From an uncultured Bacilli bacterium (GTDB taxonomy: Bacteria > Bacillota_I > Bacilli_A > RF39 > UBA660), in the NCBI GenBank assembly GCA_947628685.1, contig CANRAT010000020.1, positions 1-22,562 of the forward strand: a stretch of 22,562 bases of DNA, written 5' to 3'. This document shows positions 5,566 through 13,059 of this stretch, one piece after another. The position numbers and the translations under genes are program-made. The notes under the pieces were generated by a model. That model saw only the letters and a list, made by a program, of their open reading frames with translations, was not told the DNA's origin and made no database searches. Positions within the stretch are counted from its first letter, which is position 1, and the number at the start of each line of letters is the position of its first letter.

Positions 5566-6908
5566 CTTACTAATTCTTTATATAAATTACCTTTTTCTTC
5601 AAAGTTTTTAAAATATTCATAACTACTTGCAGCAGGACTCATTAAGCAAATCTTACCCTTTTTAGTAACACTCTTAGCCTTAGACACTGCTTCGTTTAAA
5701 GTTTCTATATAATAAATATTTTTACTACTATTTATCTTTTCTATTTTTTTGCCTATTTTATACCCTGTAGTTGGCATACATATTAAATTATTAATATCAC
5801 TATTTGATAAAAACGTAATGAAATCACTATAATTAATTCCTCTATCCATACCACCAAATATTAATGTATCAACACTTCCTAAAGTCTTAATTGCATTAAT
5901 TGTAGCCTCTGGTATAGTGGCTATAGAATCGTTATAATAAGTTATATCATTATATGTTCCAACAAGTTCTAATCTATGGGCTAAAGGTTTAAAATTATTT
6001 ATAGTGTAAGCGACTTTTTCCATATCTAGATTAAGTAGTTTTGCTACTAACAATATATTCATTATATTAAATAAATTATGATCTCCAAGTAAATGTCTTT
6101 CACTTTTTTTATTATATAAAATTTCTTTATTAAATACTACATTGTCACTATCTAGATAAACAGTATCAATATCGCCCTTATTAGTTAAAGTAACTTTATA
6201 TAATTTACTTAAATAATTATTTTTATTTATTTCGTTTACTAAATCCTTATTATCAATATTATAAATACCTATATCAGATGAATTTTGATATTTAAACATA
6301 TTCATCTTGTTTTGATAATAGTGTTTTAGAGTACCTGCGTGATCTAAATGTTCTTCAAATAAATTAAGTATAATACCAATATGCGGTGAGGTATTTACAA
6401 ACTCAAGTTGATGAGCAGCCATTTCTATAACAAGATAAGTATCACTCTTAAATTTTTCTACATCATCAAATATAGGATTACCAATATTGCCAAGTAAATA
6501 TACATCACTTTTTTGATCTTTAATTACATTATAAAGCAAACTTACTGTAGTACTTTTACCTTTTGTTCCTGTAACACCTATAGTATTTTCTTTAAATACT
6601 TCTAATGTGAGTTCTAGTTGTGATGTTACTTTATCTTCAATATTACTTATATCAATATTTTTAAAACTTATTCCAGGTGTCTTTATAATTAAATCGTATT
6701 TATCCAAATTATCTAAATAATTTTCTCCATATATAATATCTACATTATCATCAGATACTTTATCACTTACATCGTTTTTATCAATTATAGTTATATGTTT
6801 TTCTTTTAGATGTCTTCTTATAAAATTATATGTAGATATTCCTTCCTTACCGAATCCTAGTATACATATATTATTATTTTTTATCTTTTCTATTATTTCA
6901 TTATACAT
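5553..6908 (-). CDS. murD: MurD-like UDP-MurNAc-L-alanine:glutamate ligase (probably MurD2)
   Basis: A 451-residue cytoplasmic Mur ligase. The N-terminal Rossmann domain has ILGFGKEG (16-23). The ATP loop is GVTGTKGKSTT (111-121), and the central-domain motifs EMAAHQLEF and NLFEEHLDH are seen, followed by HLLGDHNLFN and LAHRLELVG..YNDSIATIPEAT at the start of the C-terminal domain. Standard MurD has E-S-S-F-Q-L where this has E-M-A-A-H-Q-L. The gene overlaps by 8 bp the upstream MurL-like gene. In Xanthomonas, MurD2 adds L-Glu and MurL then inverts it, in place of MurD plus glutamate racemase, and the pairing suggests the same here. Whether a second, ordinary murD exists elsewhere cannot be seen. 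Confidence 0.88.
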   Translation of the reverse strand: MYNEIIEKIKNNNICILGFGKEGISTYNFIRRHLKEKHITIIDKNDVSDKVSDDNVDIIYGENYLDNLDKYDLIIKTPGISFKNIDISNIEDKVTSQLELTLEVFKENTIGVTGTKGKSTTVSLLYNVIKDQKSDVYLLGNIGNPIFDDVEKFKSDTYLVIEMAAHQLEFVNTSPHIGIILNLFEEHLDHAGTLKHYYQNKMNMFKYQNSSDIGIYNIDNKDLVNEINKNNYLSKLYKVTLTNKGDIDTVYLDSDNVVFNKEILYNKKSERHLLGDHNLFNIMNILLVAKLLNLDMEKVAYTINNFKPLAHRLELVGTYNDITYYNDSIATIPEATINAIKTLGSVDTLIFGGMDRGINYSDFITFLSNSDINNLICMPTTGYKIGKKIEKINSSKNIYYIETLNEAVSKAKSVTKKGKICLMSPAASSYEYFKNFEEKGNLYKELVRKND

Positions 6909-8250
6909 TTTTTATTGCCTTCTTTACTATATCAATAAATTTTTGATCTAAATTATTTTCATAGTTAAAATTATCTTCTAAATGCTCATCTAATGTAAGA
7001 GGAAAATTATCTTTATAATATTTAAGTAGATATGGAAGATTATCACCTAAACGTTTTATAGTTAAACTAATCGCATATCTAACCTCGTTATATGTTCCAA
7101 CGCATTCAAAAGGCTTAGTTTCACTATACCCAGCAAGTTCAAGGAAAGTATCTAGTAAAGTCTCATCACTATATAAATCACTACCAAATATATCTATTAG
7201 GTCATCTTTATACAAAAATGGACTAAGTATTATAAATACAAATAAGCATTTTGGGCATTTGCAACACCATTTCCAAGGATTACTTTTACTTCCTACATTA
7301 CAACTTTTAAATATTTTGTGATATTTCTTATATTTTGAAAATAACATCGCTATTTGAAATTCACTTAGTGGTCTTAGCATGCTAAAGTATTTTATATCTA
7401 TATTAAAATACTTTTTAGTATATGTATTAAAATCGTTTTCAAATTCATAAGTCTTAGAATATTGATGATTTATTTTAGTACCTATTACAGTTGGTTCATT
7501 CGCACTTGCTTCATTAGAAAGTACAATATATTTTTTATTATTTAAATAAGCACACAAATATGTAACAAATGCAACAAGTGAACTAAAAGGTGTATGTCCA
7601 TTTAAAAATCCTTTATCGTTTAATTCAAGTAATCTTTTATCTAATACTCTTTTTACAGTAAATATATCACTGTATCCTGCAGTTTTTGCGCATTCAGCAC
7701 TAACATCTTTAGGATTTATAATAAAACAAGTGTTATTGTTAAACTCATCTTTTAAAAGTTCTAAAGTTACAACTGAGTCTTTCCCACCACCAATAGGTAT
7801 TAAATTACCCATTCCTTGATAGGAAGCATTTATATTTTCTTTTTTGGAATTACAAGTTATATTCATAAGGTTATCCATACTAACTGTTATACCATTTTTA
7901 TATAAAAATTCTCCTAGTCCATAGTAATATAATTTTTTAAACCAATTAATTTGGTCTTGATCTATATACCCTGCATTAATTATTACATTAGGACTACAAG
8001 TACATTTAAAATAACTTATAAGTTCAATAAGACCTATATGAAATACTAAATAGTTTAATAAATTTTTATCTATATTTTTATTTGTAATATATTTTTTATC
8101 TATTAAATAGTATGGTGTAAATTCTGTTAAACCTTCTATTTTAAAATGATATACTATTTTTAAATTTTCATTACTTTCTATTATTTCATAACTATCGTAA
8201 TAAAAATTTTTATATTTTTCTCTTAATTTATTAAATGTATCTTGATTCAT
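6901..8250 (-). CDS. murL: MurL-like UDP-MurNAc-L-Ala-L-Glu epimerase
   Basis: A 449-residue protein of the MurL type, which inverts the terminal L-Glu of UDP-MurNAc-L-Ala-L-Glu to D-Glu in an ATP-dependent way. Seen: a PP-loop-like nucleotide motif IPIGGGKDS (151-159), NGHTPFSS (217-224), SNEASANEPT (245-254) and a Cys cluster WCCKCPKC (328-335). I place it in the family from this GGGKDS/SNEASANEPT architecture, its length and the overlapping MurD-like gene. AGGAGG lies 4 nt before the ATG. It is 8 bp downstream of the zinc-ribbon gene, so it belongs to the operon starting at the promoter at 8811-8839. A generic PP-loop amidotransferase-like enzyme is the alternative. Confidence 0.8.
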   Translation of the reverse strand: MNQDTFNKLREKYKNFYYDSYEIIESNENLKIVYHFKIEGLTEFTPYYLIDKKYITNKNIDKNLLNYLVFHIGLIELISYFKCTCSPNVIINAGYIDQDQINWFKKLYYYGLGEFLYKNGITVSMDNLMNITCNSKKENINASYQGMGNLIPIGGGKDSVVTLELLKDEFNNNTCFIINPKDVSAECAKTAGYSDIFTVKRVLDKRLLELNDKGFLNGHTPFSSLVAFVTYLCAYLNNKKYIVLSNEASANEPTVIGTKINHQYSKTYEFENDFNTYTKKYFNIDIKYFSMLRPLSEFQIAMLFSKYKKYHKIFKSCNVGSKSNPWKWCCKCPKCLFVFIILSPFLYKDDLIDIFGSDLYSDETLLDTFLELAGYSETKPFECVGTYNEVRYAISLTIKRLGDNLPYLLKYYKDNFPLTLDEHLEDNFNYENNLDQKFIDIVKKAIKNV

Positions 8251-8258
8251 AAAACCTC

Positions 8259-8795
8259 CTAGTATGTTTTTATACTTGTAAGTATATAATCATAATCTTC
8301 TAAGTTATATGTACTATGGCAATATTCGCAGTATCCAGATTTATTTATATCCATAGGATGTCCACAGTTAGGGCAAAATCTAACTACTCCTTGTACTTTA
8401 GAATTTCTTAATTTTTCAAATACTAATATATTTTCTTTTTCTATTCTAGATTGATTATTACCTCTTTTAAAATTTAAAGTAGTTTTATCTACTATATAAT
8501 CCATATATCTAGATATTAATCTCACTGTTATTTTAAATTTATCATCTAATATTTCTACATTTATAATATCAGTAGATTTGACGTTTAACTCATCAAACAT
8601 TTCTCTTTCATTGTTGCTATTTAATGTATCTAATCTATTTTTAAATTCACGCATTACATCATCACTTATAAAGTGATCTACTCGTTTTAAATTATCTGTC
8701 ATTAAACTTATATGTAACATGACAAATATATTATCTACTTTTGTTTTAAAACTACTTTCTGTAAATGTAGGATCTAAGGATACTAATTCATTCAT
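8259..8795 (-). CDS. TIM44-like protein with C-terminal zinc ribbon
   Basis: A 178-residue soluble protein. The N-terminal about 130 residues have the helix-plus-sheet pattern of TIM44-like/NTF2-like domains in bacterial zinc-ribbon proteins (LDPTFTESSFKTKVDNIFVMLHISLMTDNLKRVDHFISDDVMREF). The end holds a four-Cys zinc ribbon (FCPNCGHPMD...GYCEYCHSTYNL). No signal peptide or membrane segment is seen. It is the first gene after sigE, with its own promoter, and leads the murL-murD operon. Its role is unknown; a structural or partner-binding role is only a guess. Confidence 0.7.
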   Translation of the reverse strand: MNELVSLDPTFTESSFKTKVDNIFVMLHISLMTDNLKRVDHFISDDVMREFKNRLDTLNSNNEREMFDELNVKSTDIINVEILDDKFKITVRLISRYMDYIVDKTTLNFKRGNNQSRIEKENILVFEKLRNSKVQGVVRFCPNCGHPMDINKSGYCEYCHSTYNLEDYDYILTSIKTY

Positions 8796-8810
8796 TTTAC
8801 CACCAATATA

Positions 8811-8839
8811 ATTATAACAAATTAATATAATTAATACAA
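8811..8839 (-). promoter_or_regulatory. Promoter of the zinc-ribbon-murL-murD operon
   Basis: Minus strand TTGTAT (8839-8834), 17-bp spacer, TATAAT (8816-8811), directly after the sigE stop codon. GGTGG follows as ribosome site before the ATG at 8795. This is a housekeeping-type promoter, so the cell-wall genes need not depend on sigE transcription. Confidence 0.7.
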
Positions 8840-9526
8840 TTATCTATTTTGGAGTTTAAGTTTTCCTATTACTTTTTTTTCTATTCTAGATATATAAGAT
8901 TGACTTATACCAAGAGTTTCTGCTACTTCTTTTTGTGTCATTTCTTTTTTATCAAATAAACCATAACGCATTATCATGATTTCTTTATCACGTGAGTTTA
9001 ACTTTGCAAGTTCTGTATATAATATTTTCTTTTCTATTTCTTCTTCGAGTGGTCGTGTTACAAGATCATCTGCAGTTCCAAGGATATCTTCTAGGTGCAG
9101 TTCATTACCCTCACTATCGTAACTCAGGCTATCTTCAAAACTAACTTCTCCTCTTCTTCTTTTATTTTTTCTTAAAAACATTAAAATCTCATTATCTATA
9201 CAACGTGATGCATATGTTGCAAGTTTTATATTCTTATCTAGTTTATATGTATTAACACCTTTAATAAGGCCAATTGTTCCAATACTTACTAAATCTTCTA
9301 AATCTACTTTAGTATTTTCATACTTTTTGGCTAAAAAGACTACTAAGCGAAGATTGTGTTCTATAAGTTTATTTCTTGCGAACTCATCACCCATCATAGA
9401 TAATTCTACATATTTAATCTCATCTTCTTTAGAAAGTGGTTCTGGTAGTTTATCTGTACTACCTACAAAGTATATTCCCTCATTACTTAATAATTTTTTA
9501 ATAAAATTTATAATTTCTTTTATCAT
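8840..9526 (-). CDS. sigE: Sporulation sigma factor SigE (pro-protein)
   Basis: A 228-residue sigma-70 factor. It matches SigE closely in the parts I can recall: IYFVGSTDKLPEPLSKEDE around residues 18-36 (the pro-sequence junction), NLRLVVFLAKKYENT and DLVSIGTIGLIKGVNTY in region 2, LATYASRCIDNEILMFLRKN, and region 4 KEVAETLGISQSYISRIEKK. The first about 20 residues are amphipathic and correspond to the removable pro-peptide, somewhat shorter than in Bacillus subtilis. The factor drives early mother-cell genes after cleavage by SpoIIGA, encoded just upstream with 1 bp between stop and start. The usual sigG neighbour is not present downstream. Confidence 0.93.
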   Translation of the reverse strand: MIKEIINFIKKLLSNEGIYFVGSTDKLPEPLSKEDEIKYVELSMMGDEFARNKLIEHNLRLVVFLAKKYENTKVDLEDLVSIGTIGLIKGVNTYKLDKNIKLATYASRCIDNEILMFLRKNKRRRGEVSFEDSLSYDSEGNELHLEDILGTADDLVTRPLEEEIEKKILYTELAKLNSRDKEIMIMRYGLFDKKEMTQKEVAETLGISQSYISRIEKKVIGKLKLQNR

Positions 9527-9527
9527 T

Positions 9528-10304
9528 TTATGCCTCCAATAACTTTCTATTCAATATTATATCTACTCCATCTAGACTAATTTTATCCATAATTCCAAGT
9601 AGTATATTTTTATATTCCCTACCTTCAAAAATTAATTTATCTATTTTTATTACTTTAATCATATTACTTCCACCTACTCCCATATATGGAATAAGTCTAA
9701 ATTCTTTTATATTAAAAAGTATCTTTCTTTTATCTATAAGTATTACAGGTTTACCTGTCATATTATCTATTAATACATTTCCTGTATCTAAGTATGCTGT
9801 ATATTTATAAGATTTACCTTTAATATATATTTCTATACTATAATAATTTGAATAATTATATCTTAAATTTTTTGTTTGTTTAATATAAATATATAAGATA
9901 AGTGGCGAAAATATTAATAAAAATATAAAATTTATAGATAGTCCATTATTGATAAATATTACGCCTATATGCTTATACGAAAATTCTATATTAAGTAAAT
10001 ACAAGAATCCTCCAAGTATTATACTAGACATATAAAGGTATAATAAATTTACAAGTGTATATTTTATATTTATGTATTTAAATGTTACTATTACCATTAA
10101 TACACTTATAATTATTTTAAATAAAAATAATAATATACTATTTATATTAAAGAATAAAAAAAGTACGCTAATCCCACCTATAAATGCACCAAACATTATA
10201 CGTGTTAGTTTTATATTTCTTTTTAGTATTACTGATACTGTAAGTAAAAGTATGAAATCTATTAAAAAATTAAGTATCATAACTAAATCAAGATATATTT
10301 TCAT
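9528..10304 (-). CDS. spoIIGA: Sigma-E processing peptidase SpoIIGA
   Basis: A 258-residue membrane aspartic protease. Five hydrophobic segments fill residues 1-140 (starting KIYLDLVMILNFLIDFILLL, typical of SpoIIGA). The soluble C-terminal domain has the active-site motif YLDTGNVL (171-178) and IPYMGVGG. It cleaves the pro-sequence of SigE at the septum when activated by SpoIIR. The start is ATG at 10304: GGTGAT precedes it and the protein then begins at the usual family start; an upstream ATG in frame at 10337 lies inside a terminator. It is immediately followed by sigE, the classic two-gene order. Confidence 0.92.
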   Translation of the reverse strand: MKIYLDLVMILNFLIDFILLLTVSVILKRNIKLTRIMFGAFIGGISVLFLFFNINSILLFLFKIIISVLMVIVTFKYINIKYTLVNLLYLYMSSIILGGFLYLLNIEFSYKHIGVIFINNGLSINFIFLLIFSPLILYIYIKQTKNLRYNYSNYYSIEIYIKGKSYKYTAYLDTGNVLIDNMTGKPVILIDKRKILFNIKEFRLIPYMGVGGSNMIKVIKIDKLIFEGREYKNILLGIMDKISLDGVDIILNRKLLEA

Positions 10305-10323
10305 TTTATCACCAAATTTATTA

Positions 10324-10356
10324 TAAAAAAAAGACACTGTTAAATGTGTCGTTTTT
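10324..10356 (-). terminator. Terminator between the small unknown gene and spoIIGA
   Basis: On the minus strand GACAC-ATTTAACA-GTGTC followed by eight T, just after the stop of the gene at 10356. A TATAAT (10325-10320) directly follows and may be the spoIIGA -10; no good -35 or clear Spo0A box is seen. Confidence 0.8.
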
Positions 10357-10673
10357 TATTCTTCAGTATAAATTCTTTTTAATTGTAATTGTTTATGGTC
10401 TTGATCTTGATATTTTTTTATAACTTCTGTTTTAATAATATCTGATAGACTCATATAAATTTTTTTCTTTTCATAAATACTATTGGCATGAGTTAATTGT
10501 TCTTTAATGCTTTCTTTTTGAGCAACTATAGATTTTATAAGTTCTATAAAATCATCTTCATCATCTACAATTTCTAAAGAATTAAGTACATATCCTATTC
10601 TTTTAATAGTTGGCTTAGAACATCCATAATATTCTACAATTTCATTGATTTGTTCATCTGTTAAATTAAACAT
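10356..10673 (-). CDS. Small hypothetical protein, possible helix-turn-helix N terminus
   Basis: A 105-residue soluble protein that I do not recognise. Residues 3-28 (NLTDEQINEIVEYYGCSKPTIKRI) read like a helix-turn-helix. The rest is acidic then rich in Lys/Gln helix (SIKEQLTHANSIYEKKKIYM) and could be a coiled coil. GGAGGGA precedes the ATG. It has its own promoter with a palindrome over the -10 and its own terminator, so it is a single-gene unit between dnaQ-like and spoIIGA. If it binds DNA, autoregulation at that palindrome would be the natural guess. Confidence 0.6.
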   Translation of the reverse strand: MFNLTDEQINEIVEYYGCSKPTIKRIGYVLNSLEIVDDEDDFIELIKSIVAQKESIKEQLTHANSIYEKKKIYMSLSDIIKTEVIKKYQDQDHKQLQLKRIYTEE

Positions 10674-10689
10674 TTATATTTCCCTCCTG

Positions 10690-10725
10690 TTTGTGTATAA
10701 TAACACAAATTTTTGTATAAATCAA
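10690..10725 (-). promoter_or_regulatory. Promoter with palindrome over the -10 box
   Basis: Minus strand TTGATT (10725-10720, overlapping the TGA stop of the exonuclease gene), 17-bp spacer, TATTAT (10702-10697). A perfect 7-bp inverted repeat, TTTGTGT / ACACAAA (10690-10696 and 10703-10709), encloses exactly this -10 hexamer, as a repressor site would. Confidence 0.6.
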
Positions 10726-11324
10726 TTCTTTCTAAGTATAATAAATGAATATTTATATAAATCTTTTATATTTTTAAAATTATTTAACTCTAATTTTTTT
10801 AACATTTTTAAAAATATAAGTGCGGTTCCTTCACTATCATAATCAGCGCGGTGGTGCTTCTCCTCATCCCAAGGGATATTATATCTTTTAACTAAAGTCG
10901 CTAAATTATGATACTTTTCACTAGATTCTAAATATCTAGAAATGCCTAATGTATCTATTACTACATTATTAATTCTACCTAAATTATACTTTAAATATGC
11001 CATATCTAGGAATGAAATATCAAACTTAGCATTATGTGCGACCATAGGTAAATCGCCTACCCATTTCATAAAGTCTTTAACACATTCTTCTTCATTTCTT
11101 TTACCAATTAACATGTCATTATTAATACCTGTTATTTTAGTTATTTCATCACTTAAAAGTCTATTTGGATTAATTAATTCATCATATCTATCATAAATAA
11201 TTCCATTTTTTATTTTAACTGCTCCAATTTCTATTATACTATCACCAGAATTTGGATAAAATCCTGTTGTTTCTAAATCAAATACTACATATGTATCTTC
11301 TGTAAGTGTTTTATCTTGAATCAT
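10722..11324 (-). CDS. DnaQ-like 3'-5' exonuclease (DEDDh)
   Basis: A 200-residue exonuclease-domain protein. ExoI VVFDLETTGF (D16, E18), ExoII VAHNAKFDISFLD (D102) and ExoIII HHRADYDSEG (H158, D163) give the full DEDDh set. The length fits a free exonuclease domain resembling the proofreading part of PolC or DnaQ. It could proofread or trim DNA or RNA ends; the sequence alone does not say which. GGAGG lies 4 nt before the ATG. No membrane segment or other domain is present. It reads out from just downstream of the 6S-like RNA. Confidence 0.88.
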   Translation of the reverse strand: MIQDKTLTEDTYVVFDLETTGFYPNSGDSIIEIGAVKIKNGIIYDRYDELINPNRLLSDEITKITGINNDMLIGKRNEEECVKDFMKWVGDLPMVAHNAKFDISFLDMAYLKYNLGRINNVVIDTLGISRYLESSEKYHNLATLVKRYNIPWDEEKHHRADYDSEGTALIFLKMLKKLELNNFKNIKDLYKYSFIILRKN

Positions 11325-11339
11325 ATTTCCTCCATCTTA

Positions 11340-11519
11340 AAAAATGCCAGAAGGGCGAAGTCCTGAACCGAATAAAACCTAGTCTCCCAGGTGGGCATCA
11401 CATCATAATCTTTAGGATCCCTAAATTAATAGGTCTTCAACACCAACTATGAATTAGATTCCCTTTTATTTCGATTAGTAGGTTTTTCATATAGGACTTT
11501 TTATCGCATCTTCCAGCAT
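11340..11519 (-). ncRNA. ssrS: 6S RNA (SsrS-like)
   Basis: This 180-nt non-coding gene on the minus strand has a long imperfect closing stem. The 5' end (ATGCTGGAAGATGCGA, then AAGTCCT at 11499-11493) pairs with the 3' end (AGGACTT at 11364-11358, then CGCCCTTCTGGCAT). AAAACCTA/TAGGTTTT continues it inward to an open central region with a small CCCACCTGGG hairpin on the 3' side and an apical GGTGTT..GATGCC arm. Length, AAGTCCT/AGGACTT ends and rod-with-bubble fold are those of 6S RNA, which traps housekeeping RNA polymerase. A T6 run ends it. Identity rests on structure read by eye. Confidence 0.72.
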
Positions 11520-11523
11520 ATTA

Positions 11524-11552
11524 ATTATATCATCTTTAATTTCTTTATTCAA
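11524..11552 (-). promoter_or_regulatory. Promoter of the 6S-like RNA
   Basis: Minus strand TTGAAT (11552-11547), 17-bp spacer, extended -10 TGATATAAT (TATAAT at 11529-11524). The predicted start falls at the first base of the closing stem. Confidence 0.8.
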
Positions 11553-11557
11553 GCATT

Positions 11558-12784
11558 TTATAATTTGTTGCCACAGTTTGGACAGAATTTTGCACCATTA
11601 TCTACTTTAGTACCACATTCACTACAAAATACATCTTTTTCTTCAGGTTTTTTTGTACCACACTCTGTACAGAAGTTACCTGTTATTATATTTCCACAAT
11701 TTGGGCATTTAACTTCTTCTTTATTTTCTTCTTGTTCCATCAAAGGTACACTAGGAGCATCCATTACATTCATTGACTTCATTTCTTCTTTCATTTGAGA
11801 GTCACTAGAAATATTAGCGCCAAACATGGCTCCACCTTGATTTAACATACCAACTCCCATAAACCCGTTGATAGCGCCAGCATCATTACCAGCAGCAGTT
11901 TTGATTGCTTCACTTGCAGCAGCATTGGCACGTGCTCCTTGCATAGCAGGGTTCATAGCATATAATCTATCATTTTGAGCATTTTTAATCATTTCTGTTG
12001 ATTCTTCTGTTGGAGTCGCACTAGCAATTGATACACGCTCAACATTTATTCCTTGTGTTCCCCAAGTAGATTCTAAACACTCCTTAACTGCATCACTTAT
12101 CTCAACTACTGCTCCTGGTAACATATCATATGATATTTTTTTCATGGCAACTTTAGCAAGTGCAGGTTGAAGTGCTTGTAAGAAATCTGCTAAGAATGTA
12201 TCTTTAAAACTTTGATCTATTACATAATCCTGTTCGATATTACCTCCATATGTGTGGTAAAATGCTAGTGGATCAGTAATTTTAATTACATATTCACCAT
12301 AGCAACGTATATCTACTGTCATTCCAAATTCACTATCTCTAAATGGAATTGGTGTGGTTGTTCCAAATTTATTACCTTTTATTAGACGTGTATTTACAAA
12401 ATATACTCTTTGATCGTGAGATGGTATACCACCTTGTGTGATTCTTTCACCAATCTTTTTAAATGTTTCAATTAATCCTTTACCAAATCCACCGTAAAAC
12501 ATAGATGGCTCTGTTCCTTGATCAAAAGTGTATCTACCTGCTTCTGCAGTAAAATCTACTATTTTTCCATCAGATACAACTATTAAGAATTGATCTTCAC
12601 CAACTACTATTTTACTTCCATTTGTAATTATGTTTTCATTTCCTTTTGTATTAGAACCTCCACTTTTTGGAGTTCCTTTTCTCATTAATACATTATCTTC
12701 CATTCTTGGACAGTATATGTATTCTAACCATTCATCTGCAAAAGTATTACCTGTTGCAGTAAATGCTGCTTTAATTAAACCCAT
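11558..12784 (-). CDS. SPFH-domain protein with C-terminal zinc ribbons (YdjI-like)
   Basis: A 408-residue protein. It starts GLIKAAFTATGNTFADEWLEYIYCPRM, as in the 'virion core protein'/YdjI group. An SPFH/band-7 domain follows (about 70-270: FLIVVSDGKIVDFTAEAGRY, VYFVNTRLIKGNKFGT). A short Ala-rich helix (AMNPAMQGARANAAASEAIKTAAG) and a Gly/Met linker come next, and two or more double-Cys zinc ribbons close it (CPNCGNIITGNFCTECG, FCSECG, FCPNCGNKL). YdjI in Bacillus belongs to a PspA-linked envelope-stress locus; no PspA gene is adjacent here. It is a single-gene unit whose stop abuts the 6S promoter. Confidence 0.85.
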   Translation of the reverse strand: MGLIKAAFTATGNTFADEWLEYIYCPRMEDNVLMRKGTPKSGGSNTKGNENIITNGSKIVVGEDQFLIVVSDGKIVDFTAEAGRYTFDQGTEPSMFYGGFGKGLIETFKKIGERITQGGIPSHDQRVYFVNTRLIKGNKFGTTTPIPFRDSEFGMTVDIRCYGEYVIKITDPLAFYHTYGGNIEQDYVIDQSFKDTFLADFLQALQPALAKVAMKKISYDMLPGAVVEISDAVKECLESTWGTQGINVERVSIASATPTEESTEMIKNAQNDRLYAMNPAMQGARANAAASEAIKTAAGNDAGAINGFMGVGMLNQGGAMFGANISSDSQMKEEMKSMNVMDAPSVPLMEQEENKEEVKCPNCGNIITGNFCTECGTKKPEEKDVFCSECGTKVDNGAKFCPNCGNKL

Positions 12785-12815
12785 TTTATCATCCTTCCTT
12801 TAATATCCTAATACA

Positions 12816-12844
12816 ATTATATAATAAATTTAATTTAAAATCAA
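12816..12844 (-). promoter_or_regulatory. Promoter of the SPFH gene
   Basis: Minus strand TTGATT (12844-12839), 17-bp spacer, TATAAT (12821-12816), with AAAGGAAGG before the ATG. The rest of the gap to 13034 is AT-rich with a TAGTTA/TAACTA inverted repeat near 13000 and no gene that I can see. Confidence 0.7.
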
Positions 12845-13034
12845 ATTATTTTATATAAAAAACATCAACTAAAACAATAAAAGTTAACTAGGTCAAAAAT
12901 TTTAAGAAAATTTTTATTCAAATTATTAATTTTAATATTTAAATCTATTTTTATTGAGTTATATGTTTTACCAAGCACTTTCCTAGTAGATAATTATGTA
13001 TAGTTAGACATAACTAAAAGTTGGACATAAAGAT

Positions 13035-13059
13035 AAAAAAGCACAGTTATCTGCTTTTT
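13035..13059 (-). terminator. Terminator after the prepilin-like gene
   Basis: Minus strand AAAAAGCAG-ATAA-CTGTGCTTTTTT, an imperfect hairpin with a T run, starting at the stop codon. Confidence 0.7.

Noticed and set aside
9327..9542. Plus-strand frame over sigE
   Set aside because: It is antisense to a well-conserved gene, with no ribosome site and no family likeness; other plus-strand frames over the minus-strand operons were left out for the same reason.
5553..11324. Mycoplasma-type code (TGA as Trp), suggested by AT-richness and gene style
   Set aside because: TGA is a stop at the ends of several genes (for example murD-like and dnaQ-like) and Trp is encoded by TGG.
12845..13034. Hidden small gene in the gap between the SPFH and prepilin genes
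   Set aside because: No frame with a ribosome site and plausible composition was seen; there are only AT-rich sequence and a short TAGTTA/TAACTA palindrome.
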